Shown here piece by piece: positions 10,853 to 21,380 of a DNA stretch of 64,000 nucleotides. The stretch is from Chaenocephalus aceratus (lineage: Eukaryota; Chordata; Actinopteri; Perciformes; Channichthyidae). Under the pieces are notes generated by a model, which saw only the letters and a list, made by a program, of their open reading frames with translations, was not told where the DNA came from and made no database searches. Position 1 is the stretch's first letter, and every line of letters begins with the position of its first letter. The translations under genes and the position numbers were made by a program. The stretch is from the NCBI GenBank assembly GCA_023974075.1, contig CM043793.1, forward strand, positions 6,853,628-6,917,627, written 5' to 3'.

Positions 10853-12702
10853 TAATTATTGAGAAAGCGGTCGCAAAACAGCTGTGTGATTACTTAAAAA
10901 ACAATGATTTATCTGAAGATTTTCAGTCTGGCTTTCGAACACATCATAGCACAGAGACAGCCCTGATTAAAGTCACAAATGACATTCTAATAGCCTCAGA
11001 CAAGGGACTTGTCTCTATTCTTGTTTTGCTCGATCTCAGTGCTGCATTTGATACTATCGGCCATGATATCCTATTGCAAAGACTAGAGCACTTAGTTGGC
11101 ATACAGGGAACTGCTTTAGGCTGGTTTAGGTCCTATCTATCTGAACGCTCTCAGTTTGTACGTGTTAACGATGAATCTTCCACGCAAACCAAAGTTAGCC
11201 ATGGAGTGCCACAGGGTTCAGTGCTCGGACCTATTTTGTTCACATTATATATGCTTCCATTAGGCAATATTATAAGGAATCATTCTGCAAACTGTCATTG
11301 TTATGCGGATGATACTCAACTATATTTATCAACCAAGCCTGATGAAATTAATCATCTAAATAAAATTCAAGACTGCCTTAAGGACTTAAAAATGTGGATG
11401 ACCTTAAACTTTTTGATGTTAAACACGACCAAAACTGAAGTTATTGTACTTGGCCCGAAGAATCTACGAAACAAATTATCTAAAGATATACTAACTATGG
11501 ATGGCATTAATTTGGCCTCCAGTGAGACTGTAAGGAATCTTGGTGTTATATTTGATCAGGATTTATCCTTTAACGCCCACATAAAATCAATTTCAAGGAC
11601 CGCCTACTTCCATCTACGTAACATTGCAAAAATCAGGCATATCTTGCCTCAAAACGATGCAGAGAAACTAGTCCATGCATTTGTTACTTCAAGGCTGGAT
11701 TATTGTAACTCCTTATTATCAGGGTGTACCAAGAAGTCAGTCAAGTCGCTTCAGCTGATTCAAAATGCTGCAGCTCGTGTACTAACCAGAGTTAGGAAAT
11801 GGGACCACATTACTCCTGTTCTGGCTGCCTTACACCGGCTCCCTATAGAACACAGGATATCATTTAAAATTCTTCTTCTCGCCTACAAAGCCCTTAATGG
11901 GCAGGCGCCATCTTACCTTAAAGAACTCATTATACCCTACTGTCCTACTAGGGCATTGCGTTCCAAGAATGCAGGGTTGTTGGTTGTTCCTAGAGTCTCT
12001 AAAAGTACAATGGGAGCCAGAGCCTTTTCTTATCAAGCTCCACATTTGTAGAATCAGCTTCCAGTTTGTGTTCGGGCGGCAGTCACCCTATCCGTTTTTA
12101 AGAGTGCGCTTAAGACCTTCCTTTTTGATAAAGCTTATAGTTAGGGCTGATTAGATTCAGCCCCTAGTTTTGCTGATATAGGCTTAGTTTGTCGGGGGAC
12201 ATCTTACTTCTTCCTTCTCTCTGTCTATACCTGTGTACTCTCATGTTCCGATTAACCCAGCTTCCCCAAATGTCTTTCTTTTTGGTGTCTATATACGCCG
12301 GGATCCGGAGTCATGGATGATCCTGCGGTCCTGTGTCCTGGATCGCGAGCCCTGGATCTTGAGTCGTGGCTGTGGTCCTGGATCATAGGTCCTGGATGGA
12401 TATCCTTGTGGATTCATCTTCCTATTATACACATGCATTCCAAACATTTGGACTACCTATGTTGCAAATGTATTATCTTTTCAATTTACACACGGCATCT
12501 ATTGCATGTCTGTCTGTCCTGGGAGAGGGATCCCTCCTCTGTTGCTCTCCCTGAGGTTTCTCCCATTTTTCCCTTTAAACTGTGGGTTTTCTCCGGAAGT
12601 TTTTCCTTGTACGATGTGAGGGTCTAAGGACAGAGGGTGTCGTATTGTCATACTGATATTCCGTACACACTGTGAAGACCACTGAGACAAATGTAACATT
12701 AG
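10853..12702 (+). mobile_element. L2-like LINE copy (family also at 58523-60564), inserted in hAT exon 2
   Basis: 5'-truncated LINE. Its start (IIEKAVAKQLCDYL in frame) and its 3' UTR match the minus-strand copy at 58523-60564 almost base for base. It lacks the (TTGA)n tail kept by the other copy: the match stops after GACAAATGTAACATT near 12700, and hAT coding sequence resumes with the frame VQARLLQKNPRAL near 12708. Confidence 0.88.
10856..12145 (+). pseudogene. L2-like reverse transcriptase, one nonsense codon near the end
   Basis: The frame gives FQSGFRTHHSTETAL, LLDLSAAFDTIGHDILLQRL (first catalytic Asp in D-x-SAAFD), GVPQGSVLGPILFTLYMLPL, CHCYADDTQLYL (catalytic YADD), LNTTKTEVIVLGPK, then FVTSRLDYCNSLLSG and LKELIIPYCPTRALRS. 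It is open from the truncated start to a TAG at 12049-12051. The other copy has a Trp codon there, after which about 30 more residues reach the natural stop near 12145. The 5' truncation removes the endonuclease. Confidence 0.88.
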
Positions 12703-14219
12703 GTTAGGGTTCAAGCAAGGCTGCTCCAGAAAAATCCACGTGCACTTTATGTTCCATGTGTGTCACATTCATTGAACTTGGTGGTGGCTGATGCAGCAAA
12801 AGCGTCGACAGATGCCATCAGCTACTTTGGTAATGTACAGAAAGTGTACACCCTTTTCTCAGCAGCCCCACAAAGATGGGCACTCCTAAAGGCACATCTG
12901 ACTATTGCACTTAAGTCTTGGAGTGACACACGGTGGGAGAGCCGTGTCAACAGCATAGAGGCAGTGCGGTACCAGGCCCCTAACATAAGGGAGGCATTGT
13001 TGGAGGTCAGGGACAAAGGGACAGATCCCCTGACCAAAGTTGAAGCACAGAGTTTAGCAGAAGAGGTTGGGTCATACCGCTTCCTCATTTGCACAGTGGT
13101 ATGGTATGACATTCTTCACCATGTGAACCATGTTAGCAAGCTCCTGCAGTCTGCCACAATGCAGCTTGAAGTGGCAGTTGACCTCCTTACAAAGGCAAAC
13201 ATGTCTCCGACTAGTTATAGAGACACTGGCTTTGCTGCAGCTCAGGCCACTGCTAAAGACATGTGAGGAAATGAATGTGGAGGCTGTGCTGAAAGAGAAG
13301 AGACTGAGAAGCACAAAAAAACACTTTGCCTATGAAGCCCCAGACGAGCATATTTCAGATGCCATGAAGAGGCTAGAAACGACATTCTTCAATGTTGACA
13401 TGACTATTGAATCCTTAAAGGATATATTTGAAACTCTGGGTGAAGTGAGAGCCAGATTTGGAGTGCTGCTCAACTTCAAAAAACTGGATGGTGTGGAATT
13501 AAGCACTGGAGTGTTACGGTGAGTGAAGCAAGCAGGACCCAAACGCAGATAACACTGAAAAATCCTTTATTTCAAGGCTAAACGTCAAAAACCAGAACAC
13601 TCCCCAGTGAACACAGTCACAGACAAACGACGAACCAACAATGACAGACAGCAGAAACAGAACTTAAATACACACAAGACTAATCAACGAAACAAGAGAT
13701 AGGTGAGGAGGGAGGAGAAAACACAGGGGCAACAGGTGAGCACAATCAAGTAAACAGGTAGGAGGGAACAGGTAGGAGGGAACACACACAGACAGGAAAC
13801 CAAAGACAGATCTATACAAGACCAAACACAATGCAGACAGATCGTGACATGGAGATGGAGGTGACATTGATGGAAAGGAGCTGGCTCTGGAAATTACCAA
13901 TCTGCCGCGCCTGCCTACATGTGAAATGAATGCACTGGAGCTCCTCTCTTTCATCCACAAAAAAAACCTGAATGAACTGTATCCCAATCTGTGGATTGCC
14001 CTGCGAATCGCCTGCACTCTTCCTGTGACTGTGGCCTCAGCAGAGAGGAGCTTCTCAAAGCCGAAGCTCATCAAAACCTACCTGAGGTCATGCATGGGAC
14101 AGGATCGCCTCACTGGTCTTGCCATAATCAGCATCAACCATGAGATTGGCAAGCAGCTGTCATATGATGACATCATTGATGACTTTGCTTCTAAAAAAGC
14201 AAGGAAGCAGAAGTTTTGA
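12703..14219 (+). pseudogene. hAT transposase C-terminal half, split by a solo LTR
   Basis: The first part (from about 12708) reads KNPRALYVPCVSHSLNLVV, LFSAAPQRWALLK and SDTRWESRVNSIEAV: the catalytic-core region with the conserved C-H motif and W-SDTRW block of hAT transposases. A frameshift lies near 13255. After the LTR the frame continues with LELLSFIHKKNLNELYPNLW and VTVASAERSFSKPKLIKTYL, the hAT C-terminal dimerisation domain, to a natural stop at 14217-14219. The LTR plus one duplicated 5-mer adds 343 bases. Without them both flanks share one frame. Confidence 0.88.
13512..13849 (-). repeat. Solo LTR (338 bp) inside the hAT gene
   Basis: On the minus strand it starts TGTCACGATCTG and ends CGTAACA, with an AATAAA signal (complement at 13566-13571). 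Perfect 5-bp target duplications TGGAG flank it (13507-13511 and 13850-13854). Composition and ends resemble the LTRs of the 56644-63572 array, so it may be a related family. The internal region was lost by LTR-LTR recombination. Confidence 0.92.
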
Positions 14220-14548
14220 GGAGGAGGACAAATGTAAAGTAAACATTTTTGAGAAAATGCTGCATCTCTTTCATTCATTGACATAGAGGAGCCTCATTGT
14301 TTACCTTTTTTTAATATCATTTTCTGTCAGTTTCAATTGCTTGGGTCAACTTGAGATGTTCAATTTGAATTTAAGAGAGGTTTTCGTTAATTTAGCCTGT
14401 TTTCCTCTTAAAGTGTAACAGATTAATGCATCTCCACAGATCATCTTAAAGGCTTTGTAATCCTCCCAATGTAGTTTGACAAAATAGGGCCCCCAAACAG
14501 CATCTTGCATAGGGCCCCCAAAAAGCTAGAAACAGCCCTGTAAGCAGG

Positions 14549-14912
14549 TCAGCACCGTAGTCAAGACCTGCTTTTTCAAAATACGACTATTGGCTAAGAC
14601 CAAGTCATTTTTATCTTTTAAAGACCTAGAAAGGGTTATTAACGCCTTTGTTACCTCGAGACTGGATTACTGCAACACTCTGTATGTGGGTATGGACCAG
14701 GCTTACCATCAATTAGACGCCTGCAGCTAGTTCAGAACGCAGCTGCACGTCTTCTCACTGGCCACAAAAAGTGTGACCACATCATTCCAATTCTGGCTTC
14801 CAGTTCGGTTCAGAATTGATTTTAAACTCCTTTTATTTGTTTTCAAAGCCCTAAATGGGCTGGCTCCGGCCTATGTAGCCGAACTCCTCCATCGCTACAC
14901 CCCAGCCAGAGC
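14549..14912 (+). pseudogene. L2-like LINE, RT C-terminus (continues from 9252)
   Basis: After the TAAGCAGG duplication the LINE resumes: VINAFVTSRLDYCNTLYVGM, LLFVFKALNGLAPAYVAELL and HRYTPARAL are the usual L2 C-terminal blocks. Frames change near 14700 and 14790. The match stops at a TTAA (14912-14915). Confidence 0.85.
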
Positions 14913-15931
14913 CTTAACCTGTTATGCCCGAGAGACCCCTCTTTTTTTTTAAACCCCACAATGCTAACGCTGAGCCTCTGAATTAGCAACGAGCGAAAAA
15001 TGCGAAAAGATTTACTGTACCGAAACTCACTCATAAAACCTTATTATTTATCCATTCTGCACATCCAACCCATAAATCTGATCGTGAGATGACACAGAAT
15101 CGATGGGTACAGATTGATTATCACTCAATGATACAAACTCACGACTTTATAAACAAAAACAGACATCAAAACATGTGGCGCTAGGTAGCTAAAAACGCTA
15201 ACATGGCTCACCTGTGTCGTAGTCTGGTCAAAAGTGGTCTTCAATGGCATCAAAACGATAAAAACACTGCTGAAGTTAATCCATAGGTTAATCCAATGTG
15301 TCTGTGTCCATTTGAAATGATTTCTGATAAGCCATGAGCAATAAACCTGCTTTTCGGTTTCCAGGTGTCAGAGCTAGAGCTACAGCTCTATAGCTTCACT
15401 CTCATGCAAAACTGCGTCCGCGAAGCCCCCACCTTTTTGTTTTACCATATGTGTGAGTGGGGAGATTCCCCTTCGATTATATTTGCTCTAACGGTCAGAA
15501 AGAGATGTCAATCACCAAAATCAACCAATGGGTTCCAGAGAAACGGTAAAACCCCCATTTCCACCCAAATCACCTCAGAGGTGGAGTTTTTTTTTGCTAA
15601 ACCTCTCTAAAAAGGTCAAATGTCACTTGTTTTGCATCAATCTTGATACAGTGTACTTACTATATGTTGTACTTTGGATTCCTAAAGCTTTTAGTCTACC
15701 TTACCATCATCCAAGGGTAGTTTTCACTATAAGTAAAAACATATTTTTGGACGGACACTATAATTTACAGTTTTTTACTATGTTCAATCTGAATTTTCTT
15801 TAAAATAAAAAACATCTATATTGATTCTGACTTTTCTACATCCAACTCACAGGTTTATCATTACTTTGAGAAAAAAGATTATTAATATAACACTTTTAGA
15901 AGGGACGATATGGTCATTTGTTCTGGTAATG
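14913..15931. other. No gene seen; unidentified sequence after the L2 break
   Basis: Begins TTAACCTGTTATGCCC exactly where L2 coding is lost, which could be a piggyBac-type TTAA junction. No matching right end was found. The rest is AT-rich with short chance frames. Confidence 0.4.
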
Positions 15932-15993
15932 TCGACTATTTTCATTTCCTCGCTCCTCGGTCTCACCGGAAGTTGATTTGTGTGCGCCATTTA
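15932..15993 (+). repeat. MITE left-end fragment (same family as 29334-29999)
   Basis: About 60 bases starting GTCGACTATTTTCATTTCC and running through CTCGGTCTCACCGGAAGTTG match the left end of the MITE at 29334. The match stops near the word CGCCAT. Only this fragment is present. Confidence 0.65.
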
Positions 15994-16138
15994 TTAGTTA
16001 CTAAATTATTAAAGTAACTAGTAACAAGTTACTTTACTTTAAAAATAATAACAATAAAAAGACAAGTGTTTGTGTTGTTCTGTGGCACAGTAAGAGAAAA
16101 GACAACTCCCCATCATTGTAGCATAATGGAAACATTAA

Positions 16139-17090
16139 CATTATGGATAGATTACCGGCCCTCAAGCGAGTACTGCAAGACATAGCCCAAGAACGCAATG
16201 GTGAGAGATCTATTGAGGCACGTGGTCTGCTGGCACAGTTGGATCTATAATTAATTGTGCATCTTGTAACACTCCGTAAAGTGTTTGCAGAAACAACATT
16301 TCTCTCTGACATGTTACAGTCTTCATCCCTTGACCTTTCAAAGGCTGTGGATTTAGTTGGATATTTAGTTCAGACATTGAATGACTTCAGGCAGGAGTCA
16401 TTTGTTGATAACTTGTGGGATGAAGTGTTGAACATCTCTGAGCAATGTGATACTGCAATACAGCAGCAAAACGACAAAAACGACTGAGCTCTAAACTTGC
16501 TGAAAGCTTCGTACTGCCTACTGTTGGACAGAGAGAGACAGAACAAGATAAACACGAGTTTCGTACAGCCTTTTTCTACCCTGTCATTGATCAGATGCTC
16601 AGTGAGCTTAATAGACGGTTTTCAAACACAAACTGTGACATGATGAATAGCATCCAAGCTCTTAACCCCAAAAGTGATGTATTTCTGAAGGAGACAACTC
16701 TGTTTTCATTTGCTCAGTTGTATGATGCAAATATTGAGGACTTGGGGCATGAGCTACATCAGTTCAGCAGAATTTTAGATAGGAAAATAAAGACTGGGAT
16801 GCAGAGACCTGATATTACAGTGGAGCTTGTTCAGTTCATTGAGCCTTATAAATAAGTGTTTTTTGAGCTCTTCAGACTCTGCAATCCCAGTCAGTTCTGC
16901 TTCCTGTGAGCGTAGTTTTTCTACATTGAAGCTGGTCAAAACTTTTCTCAGATCCACCATAACTGATGAGAGACTGAGCAATCTGGGTCTGCTTAGTATT
17001 GAGTCAAGGAGGTCAAAGGCTTTGAATCTTGACTTATTTGTTGATCGGTTTGCCAAAAATCACAAAGACCGCAGGATTTTGTTGCTGTAA
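16139..17090 (+). pseudogene. hAT transposase C-terminal part (second hAT lineage)
   Basis: Translation gives LPALKRVLQDIAQERNGERS, LVTLRKVFAETTFLSDMLQS, FYPVIDQMLSELNRRF and, after a frameshift near 16855, SSASCERSFSTLKLVKTFLR and LGLLSIESRR. This is the C-terminal core and dimerisation domain of a ZMYM1-like hAT transposase. Stops near 16249 and 16485 and frame changes show it is dead. The N-terminal half is missing. GTAACTAGTAAC-type sequence at 15995-16035 may be an eroded terminus. Confidence 0.85.
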
Positions 17091-17607
17091 TGTGACATTT
17101 TGGGAAGGAAACTACAGCCTGGGATGCAGACACCCTTATGTAAAGTAGAGATGTAACTGTTCATTGCCTAGATTTTTGTATGTAAATCTGTATGTATTCC
17201 AGAAATCACTGTTTTATGTTTATTAGAAATGTGACGGAATAGACTAAACTGATTAGTGCGCATGCAGAACAGGTGTGCATTCTGTATTCAGTCTTCATGT
17301 TTGTTAAATAGCCTACGTGTCTGTGCTTATGGGAAATAATACATCTGAAATCTATGTTTTCTATCTATATCCATGTATTTTATTTCATTTAAAGTCAACA
17401 TTTAAGATTTGTAGACTTTTACATTAAATCCTTTTCTGTGGATTTAAAAATGTATATTTTCTGGTACTCTTGTTGCGTAAACTTGTTGATCGGTTTGCCA
17501 AAAACCGCAGGATTTTGTTGCTGTAATGTGAGATTTTGGGAAGGAAACAACAGCCTGGGATGCAGACACCCTTATGTAAAGTAGAGATGTAACTGTTCAT
17601 TGCCTTT
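17036..17607 (+). repeat. Direct duplication at the 3' end of the hAT gene
   Basis: Bases 17036-17170 recur at 17482-17607: TTGTTGATCGGTTTGCCAAA through GGGATGCAGACACCCTTATG and on to TAACTGTTCATTGCC. The second copy lacks about 12 bases after the start and has two or three substitutions. The offset is about 446 bp. It duplicates the last codons and the start of the 3' UTR. Confidence 0.8.
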
Positions 17608-17807
17608 ATTTTTATATAAATATGATATGGTGTTAGTGCAAAAATGGCACTATAACTTAAGCTGAAGCTAACAGTAATAACTAGAAGATATATCTGAAAT
17701 AAATAAGTGTATTGAAAGAAATACTGTATTGCATTGTTTTCTTATGCCCAATTACTTCATACTGTCTAGTTCTCTTTTTCGTCCTGCATTTATTGTGCCC
17801 CCCTCAG

Positions 17808-17945
17808 AAAATAACCATAATTATTCTATAATTTACACAGTCAGTGCCTGTAAACCGGAGGAGAATGCTGGCATTTCTCCTCCTTGAAAGACTACGGAGG
17901 GATAGGGTCTGCAAAAAATGTGTTTGTGTGTTGTTGGACTCTGTC
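17808..17945 (+). repeat. Left arm of a long-range inverted repeat
   Basis: The segment with CAGTGCCTGTAAACCGGAGG and ACTACGGAGGGATAGGGTCT is present in reverse complement at 24030-24196. The two arms enclose 6 kb of AT microsatellite and nested hATs. They look like the termini of one fold-back or hAT-derived element that was later invaded. Confidence 0.75.
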
Positions 17946-17986
17946 TCATATATATATATATGTATATATATATGCTATATATATAT

Positions 17987-19081
17987 TAGGGATCGACCGA
18001 TATGGCTTTTTCAAGGCCGATACCGATACCGATTATTAGTAATCAAGGAGACCGATAACCGATATTTGGAACCGATATACATTTGCAGTAAAATCAGAAA
18101 ATCTTGGTGTCAAAATGTAGAATAACACAAACTCCAACACAACTCAACTTCTTTGAAATGCATTCAAGCATAGCCTATATTATGTTTAATGAACCTTTAA
18201 ACATCTTACAACTGGTTTCCTCTCTGTGCCCTTTTCTTTAGTGCAGCCATCTGCTATGAGTTAGAGAGAGACAAGAAGTGGGGCTGCAGGCTGACATGCT
18301 TAACTAACAATAATGCTTAATTTATTATATCAAACCAATGCCTGTCTATCTAGCATGAAATCCCAATAAATTGCTAGCAACTGCAAAACACTAGTGCTAG
18401 CTAATGTTTTGCAAACTATTAAAAGTGAGGCTATTACAGTAGACCTAACGTTAGTCTAGTAGCCTCACTTCTAATATTTTGCTAAACATTTTCTAAATAC
18501 ATGTTGGCTAGCTAATGAGCTTCACATATCAACCTGAAAAACTGCGAGGCTCCACTCAGCCCCCCTCCGCACCACAGTTACTCCGCTGCGAGACCCTGCA
18601 CGCACCCCCAACTCTGACTGACTTCCCGCGTCCCTGTGCAACTGGGAAGCTGATAGAATTGGATCAATAGATCGTGGTGTTTTTGAAACTTCAGTTTAGG
18701 GGATTGGGATGTTTATTGAACTTCGGCTTTCAACTGATTTACCTTCGAAACACATGTATGGCTCTGCCGCTCAGCGCTGCTGCATACCTCTGTCTGTCTG
18801 CGTTCTTCGCACCTGCCTGTAATCTGAGAAGGTCCCGCCTCTATGGCTGGCTCCCGCAACAATCTTCAGTGTTGATTGACACTTCAGTAATAGCCTATCA
18901 GATAGCGCTGTGGGCGGGACATTGCTCGTGTACAGAGAGTGGTGACTGCAGCCAGAGAAACGGCCGCATCAGAGCCAAAGTGTTATCGGCAATTTTATAA
19001 AAAAAGGCCGATACCGATAATCGGTCAAATGCGGAATATCGGCCCCGATAATCGGCCAGGCCGATAATCGGTCGACCCCTA
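17987..19081. mobile_element. hAT-type MITE with CGAT-rich termini
   Basis: Left end TAGGGATCGACCGATATGG, right end reading inward TAGGGGTCGACCGATTATCG. Both continue into repeated CCGATACCGATA words. The flanking 8 bases are ATATATAT on both sides (17979-17986, 19082-19089), though this sits in an AT microsatellite and is weak by itself. No transposase is inside. About 1.1 kb. Confidence 0.8.
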
Positions 19082-19103
19082 ATATATATGCTATATATGC
19101 TTC

Positions 19104-19265
19104 CCTAGATTCCACCGGGTCTGTCTGCAGCGCGTTACGGCTGCGCCGCGGCATCCGCAAGAATCGCGGCCACTCTAGTCAATTAGTGCTATTCCACCAG
19201 ACGCGCCGCATTACGGCTCAGAAGCGTCCCAGAAGCGCCTTGGCGCAGGGCTGTGAAACGTTCAG
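19104..19265. repeat. GC-rich hAT-type repeat fragment
   Basis: Carries CTAGATTCCACCGGGTCTGT and GTTACGGCTGCGCCGCGG; a reverse-complement relative is at about 24410-24470. This wording is common in short non-autonomous hATs of fish, but no clean ends or duplication were found. Confidence 0.5.
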
Positions 19266-19817
19266 AACATATATATATATATATATCTATATATATATAG
19301 ATATATATATATATTAGTGCTGTCAAAATTATCGCGTTAACAGCGGTAATTAATTTTTTGAATTAATTGCGTTAAAATATTTAACGCATTTAACGCATGT
19401 GCAGAATGGCCCGCCCCATACGTGCCACCAGTGGCAGCACCAGGGTATGGCTGGGGTAGGCTACACCCATACCAAGAAATGGCTTAGCCCCACCATGAAA
19501 AATGATGTTAAAGTAAGCAAAATAAAGTCTGCCAACTTGCGCGGAGTAAATTGCACAGACAGCAGTTAGTAAGATTGATTTCAGTAGCCACGGTTTTGAA
19601 AACTTTTGTCACGTAGTGATCGTCTTCTCAATAGAACATATTTGATAACGGCGTGGTGTTGTTGCAGGAAGTCCCGAAGGAGAATACTTATGCTGTAGTA
19701 CAGGGGAGCACATAACTGGTACGCAGGTTATGTGCGTAATCGGAAATGCGTACCGTCACTTGTGTCACAAAGCGCATTTGCGTACCGACGTACTTGTGAA
19801 GCTTTTCCAGAAGGCGG

Positions 19818-19990
19818 TTGGATCACCGGACGACAGAGTCGGTCTCCGTGTGCACAGACGGGGCTGCTGTTAACGTCGGTCTGTACAACGGACTTGTGCC
19901 ACAACTACGCCAACCGGCTGCGGAGGGAGACTCCCCCCCTTCACTGGAGAACTGCGCTAAAACAGCTGATCACAATGTTCACACTCTGTG
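19818..19990 (+). pseudogene. hAT transposase fragment (outer element)
   Basis: In the frame from 19818 the residues VCTDGAAVNVGLYNGLVPQL resemble the CTDGA block containing a catalytic Asp of hAT transposases, where the substrate is the element's own ends. About 55 codons can be followed. Nothing else of the gene is visible. Confidence 0.5.
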
Positions 19991-20237
19991 GTCACGAAGT
20001 ACTCCACTAGCCGCCGCCCCCCCCCCCCCTCTGTCGACTTTCCTGAAGTACTCCCCCGTTGATAGAAATCAACACGTAATGAATTAAGACCCCGGTTTGA
20101 TGATTGAGATGTGTGTGGGTTGTCTTTCATTTTGACACGCAGAACAATGTTATAATAAACATAGATACTGTATGTTAAATGCAGTGGCGGCCGGCCCATA
20201 GGGGCGCTAGGGGCGCCGCCCCACCTCTTGCCAGATA

Positions 20238-20335
20238 CAAAATAAAAATAAATAAATAAATAAAAAAATATATATTTAAAAAATATATATTTAAAAAAAA
20301 TATATATTTTATATTTTAATTTGTAATGAACAAGG
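20238..20335. repeat. AT-rich low-complexity tract
   Basis: Runs of AAATAAAT and TATATTTAAAAAA. No other feature. Confidence 0.8.
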
Positions 20336-20660
20336 TAAATATCATACAATTAGTATCACAAAAATGTATAATCTACAATACAATCTCGTTTAAAATTGTG
20401 TTACGATGTCTAAAGTTACTGATAAGTCACCTGTTTCCTGCCTGGCCTTGCCCATGGCATTAGTTTATCATTACGGGGCAGAGCCCCCGAGCGAAACAGC
20501 AGCAACCAGCAGGTTGCAAAAGTCTCAATAGTAAACTGTGCCGCCAAAACATAATTTCAGCCAATCAGCGCTGTCAAATATTTTGGTCACGTGGGCGCTC
20601 ACGTTGGCGCCCATGTTGCTTACGTGCGTTGACGTGAGGAGTTGTTTTTTAGACTCGTGA

Positions 20661-20890
20661 GTGACCAAGGTGACGCAGTATTTGGATGAGAATGGTGTGC
20701 AGGTGGAGTCGCCGGAACCTCGGTCCGCCCAAGAGCTACTCTCCAATCCTTTTGAAAGGAGAAGTTTGGGAGATAAATTGATACTTAAAGACCTTGGACC
20801 GGACCAACCCGATTTTTATATATCACAGCAAGCTCGTGAAAAAGACAAAACGTATCAACAAGGCTTCTCACATGGCTAGCTGGATGCAAA
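20661..20890 (+). pseudogene. hAT transposase first exon (middle element)
   Basis: Reads SLGDKLILKDLGPDQPDFYI then SQQAREKDKTYQQGFSH, the stretch that precedes the TTF-type zinc finger in this transposase class. A donor-like CAG|GTAAAT at about 20890 suggests an exon end. The zinc finger and catalytic parts are not found downstream. Confidence 0.65.
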
Positions 20891-21380
20891 CAGGTAAATG
20901 CTATCTTTTGTTTCACATGCTTGCTCTTCAAACAGCCGGGGACAGATACGATCTGTTCAGAAACTAGACAAAAGTTAAACAAGTACAAACCACAGACTGT
21001 CTGTGTCATGGAGAATACAGTTGCTGGTTTATTTATGTCTGTAGGCCGTTGTTATGAGTGTGGACGGTCGGAGCATATATAGCCTTAGCTTAGCCAAGCT
21101 CCATTCAGGGAACAAGCATTCTAAAAGGTTTTTCGCCTGCCGTCTGTCTGCAGACTTGTCAAAGCATTAATTCATGGTTTTTACTAACCGGTATCAGCAT
21201 GTTGTTACGTCGGCATCATTTAGAAACGTGTATTACAATTTAATCACGGTAAAATATGTTCATGTTGTTGTAGCTGTAGCTCCCGAGCCAGCGCGTCTTG
21301 TTTGAATGATGCGAGTAAACACAGCTGGCAGCTGCAGTGAAACTCGAGCGACTAGAGCGATGCGATAGGAGCGTTTAGAG

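Larger units (their letters stand above)
9253..14540 (+). mobile_element. Large hAT element (5.3 kb) inserted in the L2-like LINE
   Basis: Left end CATGGCCGTTTCT and right end, read inward, CAGGGCTGTTTCT form hAT terminal inverted repeats with two differences. The flanks are a perfect 8-bp duplication TAAGCAGG (9245-9252 and 14541-14548), and the LINE reads on across it. Inside are two 5' exons and the C-terminal half of a ZMYM1-like transposase. The middle of the gene is replaced by an L2 copy. A solo LTR sits in the last exon, and LINE 3' ends sit in the intron. Both termini share G/C-rich GGGGGCCCC subterminal sequence. Confidence 0.92.

Noticed and set aside
14912..14915. piggyBac insertion at TTAA
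   Set aside because: L2 coding does break at TTAA followed by CCTGTTATGCCC, but no matching right terminus or second TTAA junction was found, so I do not call an element.
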